Of a stretch of 64,000 nucleotides of DNA, positions 39,827-49,314 are shown in pieces; within the stretch, counting starts at the first letter, position 1, and every line of letters starts with the position of its first letter. The notes below the pieces were generated by a model that saw only the letters and a program-made list of their open reading frames with translations, did no database searches and was not told the origin of the DNA. The stretch is from Varibaculum prostatecancerukia. Lineage in GTDB: Bacteria > Actinomycetota > Actinomycetes > Actinomycetales > Actinomycetaceae. The position numbers were made by a program, and so were the translations under genes. Location of the stretch: NCBI RefSeq assembly GCF_943169825.2, contig NZ_OW968402.1, positions 1,922,001-1,986,000 of the forward strand, in the 5' to 3' direction.

Positions 39827-40690
39827 ATGAAGATTGCGGGAGCTCCTATTTCTTGGGGCGTATGTGAGGTACCGGGCTGGGGATATCAAATGACCCCTGA
39901 GCGCGTGTTGACCGAAATGAAGGAAATTGGCTTAACCGCCACCGAATTCGGGCCTCAGGGCTGGCTACCGATTGAGGCTGCTGCTCGCGCAAAAGAGGTA
40001 GGCAAATATGACCTCAAGCCGGTAGGAGCTTTTTTCCTGGCAATTATGCACGATCCTGAGGTTGACCCCATCCCGGCAGTAAAGAAAGAGCTAGAAGCAT
40101 TCAAGGTTGCTGGAGGGGAATACCTGATCTTGGCGGCAGATTCTGGTCGTGACGGTTATGATGACCGCCCGGTACTGGATGATGAAGGTTGGAAGACCCT
40201 ATTCGGAAATTTGGACAAGATCAGCGATGTTTGCGCCGAGGCCGGAGTAAAGGCTTGCGTGCATCCTCACTGGGGAACCATGATTCAAAATGACAGTGAG
40301 ATTCGCAAGATGCTGGACGAATCCAAGGTGGCTCTCTGCTTGGATACCGGACACATGGTTTGCGGCGGCTGCGACCCGGAGGCAATCGTTAAGGAATACC
40401 CCGGTCGTACCGTGATCGTTCACGCGAAGGACGTACACAAGGAAATGACCGATAAACTGCTGCCCGGTGAGATCACCTGGTCGCAGGGAGTTAAGGCCGG
40501 AATGTTTGCTCCTATTGGTGAAGGCGATATTGATTTCGGCACCATTGTGGCGGAACTGGATAAGGCCGGCTTCGACGGCTACTACGTGCTGGAACAGGAC
40601 ATCATGATTGATGAGGAGCCTCCCGCTGGTGGTGGCCCGAAAGCTAATGCGGAGAAGTCCTTAAAGGCACTGCAAAAACTGGCTAGCTAG
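39827..40690 (+). CDS. IolE-like TIM-barrel isomerase/dehydratase
   Basis: A 287-residue member of the xylose-isomerase-like superfamily; GGAGG precedes ATG 39827. The N-terminus MKIAGAPISWGVCEVPGWGY closely resembles inosose dehydratase IolE. Metal-ligand candidates are E106-type positions in the barrel: GVKACVHPHWGTMIQ, ALCLDTGHMVCGGCDP and IVHAKDVHKEM. Together with the adjacent dehydrogenase it suggests catabolism of inositol or a related sugar; the other iol genes (iolB, C, D, transporter) are not in the window. It ends at a strong terminator. Function as dehydratase versus epimerase is open. Confidence 0.8.
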   Translation: MKIAGAPISWGVCEVPGWGYQMTPERVLTEMKEIGLTATEFGPQGWLPIEAAARAKEVGKYDLKPVGAFFLAIMHDPEVDPIPAVKKELEAFKVAGGEYLILAADSGRDGYDDRPVLDDEGWKTLFGNLDKISDVCAEAGVKACVHPHWGTMIQNDSEIRKMLDESKVALCLDTGHMVCGGCDPEAIVKEYPGRTVIVHAKDVHKEMTDKLLPGEITWSQGVKAGMFAPIGEGDIDFGTIVAELDKAGFDGYYVLEQDIMIDEEPPAGGGPKANAEKSLKALQKLAS

Positions 40691-40718
40691 TAAAAAGGTA
40701 GCTAGTTAACTAAAAAGT

Positions 40719-40760
40719 AATGGTTGGGGGTTGCAACTAAGGTTGCAACCCCCAACCATT
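40719..40760 (+). terminator. Strong terminator after the iol pair
   Basis: A perfect 19-bp inverted repeat (40719-40737 with 40742-40760) with loop TAAG begins 28 bases after the stop codon and is followed by TTATTAATA. It can also work for minus-strand transcription coming from rpmG. Confidence 0.88.
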
Positions 40761-40933
40761 TATTAATACTAAGTCTTTACTTTTAGCGTTATAGCTTAAG
40801 TCTTTTCTGTTTCTTCGCCTCTAGTTGCTGCTCGCCGGCAGATACTGATCTGGTTATTGCAGCTTATAAAGCACAGCTGCTGATAACCTATGCAACAAGC
40901 AGACAGCCACAGCCGCCTGCAGCAACCGCGAAC

Positions 40934-41104
40934 TTAGCGAGTTTCCTTGTGTACAGTGGACTTGCGGCAACGCGGGCAATACTTCTTCAGTTCCAAGCGA
41001 TCCGGGTTATTCCGGCGATTCTTCTTGGTGATGTAGTTACGCTCTTTGCACTCGCTGCACGCCAAAGTAATCTTAGGGCGGACGTCGGACGACTTGCTGG
41101 CCAT
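40934..41104 (-). CDS. rpmG: Ribosomal protein bL33
   Basis: A 56-residue component of the large ribosomal subunit. The minus-strand frame reads [20 protein letters not shown] and ends [15 protein letters not shown]. Both CxxC pairs (CSEC, CPRC) are present, so this is the zinc-binding form. It lies downstream of tRNA-Tyr, -Thr and -Met on the same strand; a tRNA plus rpmG unit is common in actinobacteria. Confidence 0.95.
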   Translation of the reverse strand: MASKSSDVRPKITLACSECKERNYITKKNRRNNPDRLELKKYCPRCRKSTVHKETR

Positions 41105-41172
41105 TCTTATTTACCTCTATGTCTCGGGCCGCCCGATCAGCGGCATTTCCTATTTCAATCTAAATTGAAAAG

Positions 41173-41246
41173 TAGCGAGGGCGGGGTTCGAACCCGCGAC
41201 CTCACGATTATGAGTCGTGCGCTCTCACCAACTGAGCTACCCCGCC
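41173..41246 (-). tRNA. tRNA-Met, elongator type (anticodon CAT)
   Basis: A 74-nt cloverleaf on the minus strand: GGCGGGG pairs with CCTCGCT through two G-U pairs, anticodon loop CTCATAA with anticodon CAT, T arm GCGGGTTCGAACCCCGC. The paired first base and D-arm sequence AGCTCAGTTGGTGAGAGC favour elongator over initiator. Confidence 0.93.
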
Positions 41247-41275
41247 GCTTGAGTGTTTGCCAAAACAAACCTCAG

Positions 41276-41348
41276 AGCCCCGACAGGGATTTGAACCCTG
41301 GACCTTCTCCTTACCATGGAGACGCTCTGCCTACTGAGCTATCGGGGC
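41276..41348 (-). tRNA. tRNA-Thr (anticodon GGT)
   Basis: A 73-nt cloverleaf on the minus strand: GCCCCGA pairs with TCGGGGC, anticodon loop ATGGTAA with anticodon GGT, T arm CAGGGTTCAAATCCCTG. It lies 29 bases upstream of tRNA-Met in the same transcript direction. Confidence 0.95.
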
Positions 41349-41443
41349 AACAGTGAATAAACTTGCTGGACTAAGCGATGACTTAACCGCCCTGCTGCCC
41401 AGCAGTTTTCCACTCTGCCACCAAGTCCGAAGACCTGGCAACG

Positions 41444-41525
41444 TGGCGGGTGAGGGATTCGAACCCCCGAAGGCTACGCCGGCTGATTTACAGTCAGATC
41501 CCTTTGGCCGCTTGGGTAACCCGCC
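41444..41525 (-). tRNA. tRNA-Tyr (anticodon GTA)
   Basis: An 82-nt class II cloverleaf on the minus strand: GGCGGGT pairs with ACCCGCC, anticodon loop CTGTAAA with anticodon GTA, long variable arm (CCGGCGTAGCCTTCGG), T arm GGGGGTTCGAATCCCTC. First of three tRNAs upstream of rpmG. Confidence 0.95.
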
Positions 41526-41628
41526 TTGTACACTCAGGCACCCCAAAAGACTATCAAACCGCGTTGGGCATACAAAAATGCTAGCAAGGAAAGTTACCCA
41601 CTTCACCGAATTTTTGTGTGTCCACCCT

Positions 41629-43914
41629 TCAAACTTTATTTTTTTCTGGAACTAACACCGGTTTTGCTTCCTCGGCACTTAAAATAAGCATCGCGTTGAT
41701 AGCCGGGAGGGTAAATAATCCCGAGCACACTAAAATCAAAGCACCTGAATCATTCGTTAATGCCGCGAGCAGCGAAGTTAATATCACCCCTTGTGCAAAG
41801 CGGTAGGCTCCCGGAACTGGTTCCAGAGAATGAGAAGCAGAGATACCTAAGAGACTGCGGCGTTTAGAGGAATATCCGGGTCTACTGCGAACAATCTTGA
41901 AGACGATGACCGCGACCACCAAGACCATTACCACCGTGAACCCGATGGGGCCTCCGAAACTGTTAATCATTGCCTGCGCTTTGCGGGCGACAATAATTCC
42001 GCCGCCTCCGCCTCGGACTTCGGAAATGAAACGCCCAAAGTGGGTGCGAGCAGTGGGACTTGCCACCTTGTCCACCAGCACGAATACGCTTGAGGATAGC
42101 AAAGCCGCCACTACCAGAACCGCCACTTTCCCTACTCCCACTTTTCTACCGAGAACCCAGTTCAAGGTGATACCCACTCCCAGGATCATGGCCAACGGCC
42201 CGCCGACATCTGCCCCCAACCAGGGGAAACCATCAAGGACTACCGCCAGCCCTAGCAGGGAGAATCCATAGATAAAATAGTGACGGCCTTTGTGTGGGAA
42301 ACGCGCTATTAGCGGCGCGAAAATCAGGCACTGTAAAGCCAGGACGGCAGAGAAGAGGAAGGAATACTTGTTGTTATTTAGTCCGTAGAAACGGGTAGCA
42401 GCCGTGGCAGCGGAGGAAAACATCGCGGAGATTTGATCTGGAGAACCGCTGAGTAGGCTCACCATAATCCAGACCATCACCACGATGGCAGCTACTAATA
42501 TTGGCGCCGAGTAACGCAGGTAAGTCCATTTCCGGGCAATCAGCCCGCCCCCGGCAAAGCAGAGAGCGGAAAATACTCCGGCGATAAATAACACTAGCAG
42601 CAGAAATTGGGCGGTGAGGATGGGAGCAGACATTTTCAGGGCGTTGGCGGTGAAATTTCCGCCCGTTCCCCCCAGCATTTTGGTCGGCGTATAAGCCGCA
42701 AGGGTGCTTGCTGGTCCCAGCAGGCTGGCGCTTAAACAGATTCCAGCCAGTAATTTGCGGGCATGCGGGGAACTGCGCAACTTTTTTCGTCGCAATAAGA
42801 CCCCTAAAAGAACAGCGGAAAGCAGCAGGATAATTCCGGTGAGGACGATAAAGCGCGCCTGAACGATAGTAGCCTGATCGGCGCGCAGCGACTGATTACG
42901 GAGCCAGTCAAGATTTCCAGCCAACCCATAGTCACGTTCAGGGCTAAAGTCTCCTCCTACCAGGTAGTCCGGGATATTTGCTCCGCTAACCTCCAGAATT
43001 TGTCTGGTGAAGTCCACAGTGGCAAGTAGTCCCAATTGCCGGGTAGAAGATGAACGTAATATTCCGGTCTTGGAGCCGGGTTCTCGGAAAAAAGCCATTC
43101 CCAGGTGGGGGGTGGCAGAATGATCAGCCACATCTAATCCGAAGATTAAGTCGTTGTCGCTCGCTCCCCGCAAAGCAGCCGTAAGCGTCTTTAATATCTG
43201 TTCGCTGTGGGGTTTACCCACCCTATCCACACCGGGTAAACCATCGGCGGGAGTAGCGTTTAGTGAAGTGGGGGAAACTTTAATCTCTGCACTGGAACTG
43301 ACCGAACCAACATCCACAACGGTCACGTCGCTATCTTCTAGCGCCGCCTTCACCTGCGAAGTTAGCCGAGAGGCATCTGCCCGCGAACTATATTTAGCCA
43401 TCTTGCCGGCACTGTCCATAGTCGCGATAGCTGCACCTTCACCGATAGCTCGCACCCTAGTGCCGTTTTCCTCCAGACTTTGCCCTAAAGTTCCGGGAAG
43501 GGCTTGTTCATTTTGTCGGGAAGCATCGTGCCTCCAGGAGTTTATGGAGCTGGCGGGAACTGTGCCACTGGACAGGTCAGGAATATCCGGACAATGCCCA
43601 CTGGCTCGTCCTTGGGTGGCAGTCACCCGCATTCCGGTCGACAAGGTGAGATACCCATCTAGGGGGCAGGTAGTTTTGGCGGCGTTATGTCGCGTTAAGT
43701 TAGCGAGGGTGGCTGGACCTAGAGCCTCCAGGAACTCTTTGCCACTCTCTTCTTGCGGGTTGACATCTGACCAGGAAATACCGGAGGAAACCAGTACTAG
43801 TACGCGGGGATGTTCGCGCGCCTGAGCGTGCAGAGGGGTAAGTAGCGCTATCGCGAAGGTAAATATCAAGAGGGCGATAGCGCGCCGCGACACGCGGGAG
43901 CAGCGTTTCTTCAC
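41629..43914 (-). CDS. Large exported polytopic protein, phosphatase-like ectodomain
   Basis: I do not recognise a named family. From GTG 43914 the product has 761 residues and a clear signal peptide (MKKRCSRVSRRAIALLIFTF to about LHAQA). The frame extends to 44073, but those 53 residues hide the signal; neither start has a good ribosome binding site. The secreted half (about 35-400) begins VLVLVSSGISWSDVNPQEES and has CPLDGYLTLSTGMR and GHCPDIPDLSSG; the layout resembles alkaline-phosphatase-like ectodomains but no full metal site is evident. The second half has about ten membrane segments. It diverges from the amino-acid importer. A wall or lipid transferase role is speculation. Confidence 0.65.
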   Translation of the reverse strand: MKKRCSRVSRRAIALLIFTFAIALLTPLHAQAREHPRVLVLVSSGISWSDVNPQEESGKEFLEALGPATLANLTRHNAAKTTCPLDGYLTLSTGMRVTATQGRASGHCPDIPDLSSGTVPASSINSWRHDASRQNEQALPGTLGQSLEENGTRVRAIGEGAAIATMDSAGKMAKYSSRADASRLTSQVKAALEDSDVTVVDVGSVSSSAEIKVSPTSLNATPADGLPGVDRVGKPHSEQILKTLTAALRGASDNDLIFGLDVADHSATPHLGMAFFREPGSKTGILRSSSTRQLGLLATVDFTRQILEVSGANIPDYLVGGDFSPERDYGLAGNLDWLRNQSLRADQATIVQARFIVLTGIILLLSAVLLGVLLRRKKLRSSPHARKLLAGICLSASLLGPASTLAAYTPTKMLGGTGGNFTANALKMSAPILTAQFLLLVLFIAGVFSALCFAGGGLIARKWTYLRYSAPILVAAIVVMVWIMVSLLSGSPDQISAMFSSAATAATRFYGLNNNKYSFLFSAVLALQCLIFAPLIARFPHKGRHYFIYGFSLLGLAVVLDGFPWLGADVGGPLAMILGVGITLNWVLGRKVGVGKVAVLVVAALLSSSVFVLVDKVASPTARTHFGRFISEVRGGGGGIIVARKAQAMINSFGGPIGFTVVMVLVVAVIVFKIVRSRPGYSSKRRSLLGISASHSLEPVPGAYRFAQGVILTSLLAALTNDSGALILVCSGLFTLPAINAMLILSAEEAKPVLVPEKNKV

Positions 43915-44124
43915 GTCCCTAGCATATCGGTCTTTTGTTTGCGAAAGTGCGAGCGTGCGTCCTCGTCCTAAAAAATCAGCTGTTTGCTGTAGAACAGTAG
44001 AACAACAGGGATCTTGAGGACGCGGCAGCGAACGAAAGAGATAACTGCCACAGACCGCCAGAAGATTTTGCATAATTATTCGTAGTGTTGCATACTTTCT
44101 ACATAGCTATTGATTGGAGATATC

Positions 44125-45045
44125 ATGAAACGCAAACTTGCGGCACTGGCCGCCATTTCCCTAACCTCGCTTGGCCTGGCAGCCTGCAGCTCCGGCAGTG
44201 GAACTGCCGCCGATCCCGCAGCTGATCCAGGAGAAAAAGGCTTCGACGTATCGACCATTAAAGCCGACCCCGCCGTAGAAAAGCTGGTACCGGCAGACAT
44301 CAAGAAAGCCGGAGTGCTAAAGAACGGCGCCTCGGTGGACTACGCGCCTGCCGAATATATGAAAGCTGATAACAAGACTCCCACCGGTTATGACGTGGAT
44401 ATGGTCAAAGCCATTGCCAAAGTTATGGGACTAAAGGACGGCACTACCACTCACGGTGAGTTTGATTCCCTGATCCCGCAAATCGGAACTAAATACGATA
44501 TCGGAGTTTCCGGGTTCAGCATCACCAAAGAACGTGAAGCCGAAACCCAGATGGTTTCCTATGCCGAACTGGGATTCTCTTACGGGGTAGCCAAAGATAA
44601 CCCCAAGAAGTTTGACCCCAAGAATCCCTGCGGCAAGACCGTCGGGGTACAGACCGGTACCGCCCAGCAGGACACCATTAAAAAGATTTCTAAACAGTGC
44701 GAGGCGGACGGCAAGCCCGCAATCACCGTAAAAGAGCACAAGATGCAGACCGAAATCGTCCCCAAGGTCACCGGCGGACAGTATGACGCGGTGCTCGCCG
44801 ATTCCCCGGTAGTGGGATACGCAGTCAAGATGAGCGGCGGGGAACTGGAACTTATCGGTAACGCTTTTGAAACTGCCAAACATGGCGTGGTCGTTAACAA
44901 AGATAACGAACAGCTGGCGAAAGCGGTACAGGCAGCACTGCAGAAGCTGATGGATGACGGTACTTTGAAGAAGATCTTCGCGGTTTACGGTTCCGATAAC
45001 TTCGTCCTCGACAAAGCGGAAATCAATCCCGAAGTTTCCGAGTAA
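44125..45045 (+). CDS. Polar amino-acid ABC transporter, substrate-binding lipoprotein
   Basis: Extracellular solute receptor (306 residues). ATG 44125 with GGAG upstream starts a lipoprotein signal with lipobox LAAC. The mature part is a type II periplasmic-binding fold: GVLKNGASVDYAPAEYM, PTGYDVDMVKAIAKVMG, the ligand segment DIGVSGFSITKEREAE and KTVGVQTGTAQQDTIKKISK are typical of family 3 amino-acid receptors (GlnH, ArtJ, TcyA types). First gene of a three-gene importer operon. Substrate (glutamine, arginine, cystine or similar) cannot be decided. Confidence 0.9.
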   Translation: MKRKLAALAAISLTSLGLAACSSGSGTAADPAADPGEKGFDVSTIKADPAVEKLVPADIKKAGVLKNGASVDYAPAEYMKADNKTPTGYDVDMVKAIAKVMGLKDGTTTHGEFDSLIPQIGTKYDIGVSGFSITKEREAETQMVSYAELGFSYGVAKDNPKKFDPKNPCGKTVGVQTGTAQQDTIKKISKQCEADGKPAITVKEHKMQTEIVPKVTGGQYDAVLADSPVVGYAVKMSGGELELIGNAFETAKHGVVVNKDNEQLAKAVQAALQKLMDDGTLKKIFAVYGSDNFVLDKAEINPEVSE

Positions 45046-45069
45046 ATCCTCGGGGTTTAGTCTGTAAAT

Positions 45070-46026
45070 ATGGATAGCCAAAAAATTAAAGATGGCGCTG
45101 CGCTGACCAGGCCGCGTCCGGTGTTTTCGCCGGGGCGCCTGGTCAGCGCGGTTGTAGTACTGATTCTGGCGGCCATGCTGGTGCATGGCCTGGTCGCTAA
45201 TGAAAAGTTCCGTTGGGATCAGGTAGCCATATACCTCTTTCACCCCACGGTTCTGCGTGGGATTATGTGGACACTTATTCTTACGGTAGTTTCCATGCTG
45301 ATTGGGGTAATCCTGGCGGTGACTATGGCGATTATGCGCCAGTCCCCTAACCCGATTATGAAGGGGGTTTCCTGGACCTATATCTGGTTCTTTAGGGGAA
45401 CTCCTATCTACACCCAGCTGCTGTTTTGGGGGATGCTACCCACCCTTTATTCCACCCTCTCGCTGGGAGTGCCTTTCGGCCCGGAACTGCTCACTTTCGA
45501 CACCAACACGGTGATCAGCCCGGCGGTGGCCGCTATTTTGGGACTGGGGCTTAACGAGGGAGCTTACCTGGCAGAAATCGTGCGCTCCGGCCTGAACGCG
45601 GTGGATTCGGGACAAGAGGAGGCGGCGCGCGCCCTAGGGATGAGGCGCAGTCAGATTCTGCGGCGAATTATTCTTCCGCAAGCCATGCGGGTGATTATTC
45701 CGCCTACCGGCAACGAAACCATTTCCATGCTGAAGACCACTTCCTTGGTCTTGGCGGTGCCCTTTACTTTGGAGATTACGTTCGCTACCCAAACCATAGG
45801 GCAACGTCTGTTCCTGCCGATCCCATTATTACTGGTAGCAGCGATTTGGTATTTGACTATTACTTCGATTCTGATGGTGATTCAAAGCCACATTGAAAGC
45901 TACTTTGGTCGCGGGTTTGATGAACGGACCGGCGGGGATAAGAAACTCTCCGGACCAAGTAAGTTACGCGCGATAGCCGAGTCTGGCACTACCAAAGACG
46001 ATCCCTTCTTGGAGTACACCCCATGA
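45070..46026 (+). CDS. Polar amino-acid ABC transporter permease
   Basis: Permease of 318 residues in the HisMQ family. After an extended N-terminus with one hydrophobic segment come about five more; the conserved EAA loop is seen as [20 protein letters not shown] followed by [13 protein letters not shown], which contacts the ATPase. The C-terminal tail is hydrophilic. It starts 24 bases after the receptor gene and overlaps the ATPase gene by four bases (ATGA). A single permease gene implies a homodimer. Confidence 0.92.
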   Translation: MDSQKIKDGAALTRPRPVFSPGRLVSAVVVLILAAMLVHGLVANEKFRWDQVAIYLFHPTVLRGIMWTLILTVVSMLIGVILAVTMAIMRQSPNPIMKGVSWTYIWFFRGTPIYTQLLFWGMLPTLYSTLSLGVPFGPELLTFDTNTVISPAVAAILGLGLNEGAYLAEIVRSGLNAVDSGQEEAARALGMRRSQILRRIILPQAMRVIIPPTGNETISMLKTTSLVLAVPFTLEITFATQTIGQRLFLPIPLLLVAAIWYLTITSILMVIQSHIESYFGRGFDERTGGDKKLSGPSKLRAIAESGTTKDDPFLEYTP

Positions 46027-46868
46027 GCTCACAACCAGATAAGCAACCCCTAATGGTGGATTTGCAGCACGTCCACAAGTTCTTTGGCGATCTCCACGTG
46101 CTGCGGGACGTAAGTTTACAGGTTGCCCCAGGGGAAGTGTGCGTGCTCCTCGGTCCCTCTGGCTCCGGAAAATCGACCTTGCTGCGCTGCGTAAACGAGC
46201 TGGAACAGGTGTCTGGAGGGCGCGTGTACCTAAACGGGGAACTATTAGGGATGGAAGAGGGTGCGCCCTCGAAAAATCCTATCCGCGCCGCCTTAGATCG
46301 TCGCCGCGGATCTATCACCGAGCAGGGTACCGTGTTGCGACGCCTGAGCGATAAGGAAATCGCGCGCCAACGCTCCCAAGTGGGCATGGTGTTCCAGCGT
46401 TTCAACCTGTTCCCTCACAAGACCGCACTGGAAAACGTGATGGAAGCCCCTATGCAGGTGAAGGGAATCGGCAAAGAGGAGGCACATGCGAAGGCACTGG
46501 AGCTGTTAGAGCGAGTCGGGCTGGCAGATCGCGCTGACCATTATCCGGCTCAGCTATCGGGAGGACAGCAACAGCGAGTAGCCATCGCCCGCGCCCTCGC
46601 TATGGAGCCAGAGCTGATGCTGTTTGACGAGCCTACTTCGGCCCTGGATCCCGAATTGGTGGGGGAAGTACTTTCAGTTATGCAGGATCTGGCGCGCGGA
46701 GGCATGACCATGATCGTGGTTACCCACGAGATTGGTTTCGCCCGGGAAGTCGCCGACCACGTGGTGTTCATGGACGAAGGTAAAATCTTGGAACAAGGGA
46801 CTCCTGACCAGGTAATTAACCACCCTCAGAATCCCCGCACCCAAGACTTCTTCTCCAAAGTACTTTAG
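46023..46868 (+). CDS. Polar amino-acid ABC transporter ATPase
   Basis: ATPase of the importer (281 residues): Walker [11 protein letters not shown]-loop [13 protein letters not shown], signature [15 protein letters not shown] and Walker [15 protein letters not shown], switch His in VVTHEIGFA. An insert of about 35 residues between Walker A and the Q-loop ([20 protein letters not shown]) is longer than in typical GlnQ proteins. A weak hairpin follows the stop, so termination is not certain. Confidence 0.93.
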   Translation: MSSQPDKQPLMVDLQHVHKFFGDLHVLRDVSLQVAPGEVCVLLGPSGSGKSTLLRCVNELEQVSGGRVYLNGELLGMEEGAPSKNPIRAALDRRRGSITEQGTVLRRLSDKEIARQRSQVGMVFQRFNLFPHKTALENVMEAPMQVKGIGKEEAHAKALELLERVGLADRADHYPAQLSGGQQQRVAIARALAMEPELMLFDEPTSALDPELVGEVLSVMQDLARGGMTMIVVTHEIGFAREVADHVVFMDEGKILEQGTPDQVINHPQNPRTQDFFSKVL

Positions 46869-47334
46869 CTGGGAAAACTCCTCGGTTTCTAGGCTTTTAG
46901 CGTAGAAATCTATCAAATTAGAAAGTCTCACTACCAGCGCATATATTCCATTCTGATGGATTTGGCTAGATTAGACTGATGGATTTGGCACTTTTATTAG
47001 AGTCAAGCCCTCTGCTCTACGGACTATAAGTTTTGAATAGATCACGAGGATCCAGTTGCTTCCTCCAGTGATTAAGTATGACTTCTCAGATTGCTGCTAA
47101 CCGAACAAGCTGCACATATGCATGATTCCGGCAGGTCGAGAGCACGCGGATAGCGACTGGTTTTCCCTCGCCCTCCGCAGGTATTTCTATAAGATTAATT
47201 TTGAGGACGCATATCAGCCTTGACCACTCCCCTGCTTAGGGGACTGTCGCGCAGAAGCGAGGTAACGGGTTAGATGCGGGCTCGCCCCACGGAAAACCTA
47301 CCTATCACAAGCAAAAATCTAGGAGAAGTGAACC
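46869..47334. other. Intergenic region with a 14-bp direct repeat and GC hairpins
   Basis: No supported gene in these 466 bases. CTGATGGATTTGGC occurs at 46953-46966 and again at 46976-46989, 23 bases apart, a spacing of about two helical turns as in a tandem operator. Closer to the next gene lie small hairpins (TCCCCT-GCTT-AGGGGA near 47228-47243, GGGC-TC-GCCC near 47278-47287). A ribosome binding site AGGAGA precedes the TTG at 47335. No known riboswitch pattern could be matched. Confidence 0.5.
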
Positions 47335-48144
47335 TTGAAACTTAGAAAAATAGCTGCTGGAGGCATTGCTCTGGCGCTTGCCTTGGCGCTGACGCCCGCG
47401 ATTGCCAGCGCCGCTAATTCCTCAGCTAGCGATAACGCCCAGTTCGGTTTTTGGCTCAATGGAGACCGGGAAAAGCCGGTTTACTTCTCTTCAACTATGA
47501 CAGTTAGCGCTAGCCGCGACTCTAAGTCCGGGAAGAGTGTTGACCTGGATGCCGTGCACTATGGCGACACCGTGAAAGTAAACTTTAGCGCGGTAAAGAA
47601 TCCCGAAGGCTATAGCCAGGCTCCCAAGTCAGCAAATATTACCTCCGGAATCTGGACTGAAGAAATGGACTTCTCGAAGTACGAAGGTAACTCCGATGAT
47701 TTGAGAGTGGATATTCCCGGTAAAGCAGATGAAGCATTTAACCCGCAATCGGGAACCAGCTACGAATTCCAGGTTCCGTGCAGCCTAGAACAGCAAACCT
47801 ACTATGTAAGCGGTGATTTAAGGGTCGAGCTAGCCGATATGGGCAACCTGCAAATCATGCAGGTACTTTCCAATGATCCGGAGCGTCTTTTCGCGAACGT
47901 GCCTTTTACGATTAATGATCCAGAGGGCGCGGATCGGTGTGCAGGGAAACCGGTAGCAACCACCAAGGAAGTTAAGAAACCCACCCCGAAACCGACTCCC
48001 ACTGCCAAAAAGGGGATCCTTGGCAAAACCGGGGCTATCGCCCTGGGAGTAGCGGCCGTTGCCGTAATCCTAATTGCGGTAGGGGGCACTATTACCTGGA
48101 GGGCGCGGCGTAAGAAGATGGGTGAACTGACCGAAGAAAGCTAG
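47335..48144 (+). CDS. Secreted surface protein with LGKTG-type sorting tail
   Basis: A 269-residue exported protein starting at TTG behind AGGAGA. Signal peptide residues 1-27 (ending AIASAA), an ectodomain of about 190 residues with two Cys (PCSLEQQTYYVSG and DRCAGKPV), then a Pro/Thr/Lys linker (KKPTPKPTPTAKK). The end is ILGKTG, a hydrophobic span (AIALGVAAVAVILIAVGG) and a basic tail (RARRKK), the layout of a sortase-anchored protein. The motif departs from LPxTG and LAxTG by a Gly at position 2, so it is either a variant substrate of the class E sortase at 37312 or simply a membrane anchor. Function unknown. Confidence 0.75.
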   Translation: MKLRKIAAGGIALALALALTPAIASAANSSASDNAQFGFWLNGDREKPVYFSSTMTVSASRDSKSGKSVDLDAVHYGDTVKVNFSAVKNPEGYSQAPKSANITSGIWTEEMDFSKYEGNSDDLRVDIPGKADEAFNPQSGTSYEFQVPCSLEQQTYYVSGDLRVELADMGNLQIMQVLSNDPERLFANVPFTINDPEGADRCAGKPVATTKEVKKPTPKPTPTAKKGILGKTGAIALGVAAVAVILIAVGGTITWRARRKKMGELTEES

Positions 48145-48228
48145 TTACCTCTAATGCTGTGCATCATGCTGGGCGCGGTTGTTGTTTAAAGTCAGGTTTT
48201 CCTCGACTGAAAAGGGCGCTGCGCGGCA

Positions 48229-49314
48229 TTACAGTCGGACTGGACAGGAACGCGGCCCCCAGGTGCCGGGACGGGAATTAAAATGTCCCGCTAGGGCTTT
48301 TCCGCAATCCGGGCATTTGCCCGCCACCAGATTATATTCGCGCAATTGATACCAGTCGCGGCGAATCAGCTCCTTACCGCAACCGGCGCAATAGGTGGTG
48401 TCGGCCTGCGGGTCATGTACGTTACCCAGGTAGACGTGCCTTAACCCGGCCTCGCGGGCAATATCGCGGGCAGTGCGCAGCGTCTGCAAAGGCGTAGGCG
48501 GGGTATCTAACATTTTGTGATCGGGGTGGAAAGCGGTGAAATGTAGGGGGATCTCTGTGCCCAGCTCGCGCGCTATCCATTCGCATTCTGCCTGCAGCTG
48601 TGCCCGATCATCGTTATAGCCGGGAATAATCAGCGTGGTCAGCTCCACCCAGGTGGAGGTGTTATGCACCACCCAGGCGATATTGTCCAAGATGTTGGTC
48701 AGGTGCGCGCCGGTTAAATGCCAGTAAAAGTCCTCGTTAAAACCTTTTAGGTCGATATTTGCGGCGTCCATGACGGAAAAGAATTCACCTCGAGCCTCAG
48801 GGGAAATATAACCGGCGGTTACTGCAATGGGATGGATTCCTAGGGCGCGACAGGCGCGGGCAGTATCGATCGCATATTCCGCGTAAATTACCGGATCGTT
48901 GTAGGTAAATGCTACTGCCTGCACCGACATTTCTTGCGCGGCCGTCGCGATTCGCGTCGGGGTGGCGGATTGCGCCAGGCGATCCCATTGCCGCGCAGCC
49001 GAGATTTCATGGTTTTGACAGAACTTACAGCCTAGATTGCACCCGGCGGTGCCGAAGGAAAGCACGGGGGTTCCGGGATAAAAGTGGTTTAGCGGTTTCT
49101 TTTCTATTGGGTCAATGCAGAATCCACTCGACCTACCCCAGGTGGCGAGCACAATCCGTTCCCCGCGGCGCTCCCGCACGAAACAATATCCTTTTTGCCC
49201 CTCCCGTAAGCGACAGTTTCGCGGACAGAGGTCGCATTGGATTCTGCCGTCATCTAGCAGGTGAAACCACTTTCCCGGCAGAGCGGTTTCTTCCCCTATT
49301 GCGGAAGTATTCAT
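48229..49314 (-). CDS. amrS: AmmeMemoRadiSam system radical SAM enzyme
   Basis: Radical SAM protein (361 residues) of the AmrS type. N-terminal cysteines in CDLCPRNCRLREGQKGYC precede the [4Fe-4S]-binding CNLGCKFC (CxxxCxxC) around residue 93. Core barrel motifs follow (FTYNDPVIYAEY, ANIDLKGFNEDFYW). The C-terminal 55 residues hold two zinc-ribbon-like pairs (CAGCGKELI and CPDCGKAL), an extension beyond the shorter PflA-like homologues. Its start shares one base with the stop of amrA, so the three genes form one operon amrB-amrA-amrS. The reaction is not established. Confidence 0.92.
   Translation of the reverse strand: MNTSAIGEETALPGKWFHLLDDGRIQCDLCPRNCRLREGQKGYCFVRERRGERIVLATWGRSSGFCIDPIEKKPLNHFYPGTPVLSFGTAGCNLGCKFCQNHEISAARQWDRLAQSATPTRIATAAQEMSVQAVAFTYNDPVIYAEYAIDTARACRALGIHPIAVTAGYISPEARGEFFSVMDAANIDLKGFNEDFYWHLTGAHLTNILDNIAWVVHNTSTWVELTTLIIPGYNDDRAQLQAECEWIARELGTEIPLHFTAFHPDHKMLDTPPTPLQTLRTARDIAREAGLRHVYLGNVHDPQADTTYCAGCGKELIRRDWYQLREYNLVAGKCPDCGKALAGHFNSRPGTWGPRSCPVRL

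Noticed and set aside
47200-47334. Cyclic-di-AMP or other riboswitch before the surface-protein gene
   Set aside because: Some GGTAACGGG-like bases look similar, but the remaining conserved segments could not be matched.
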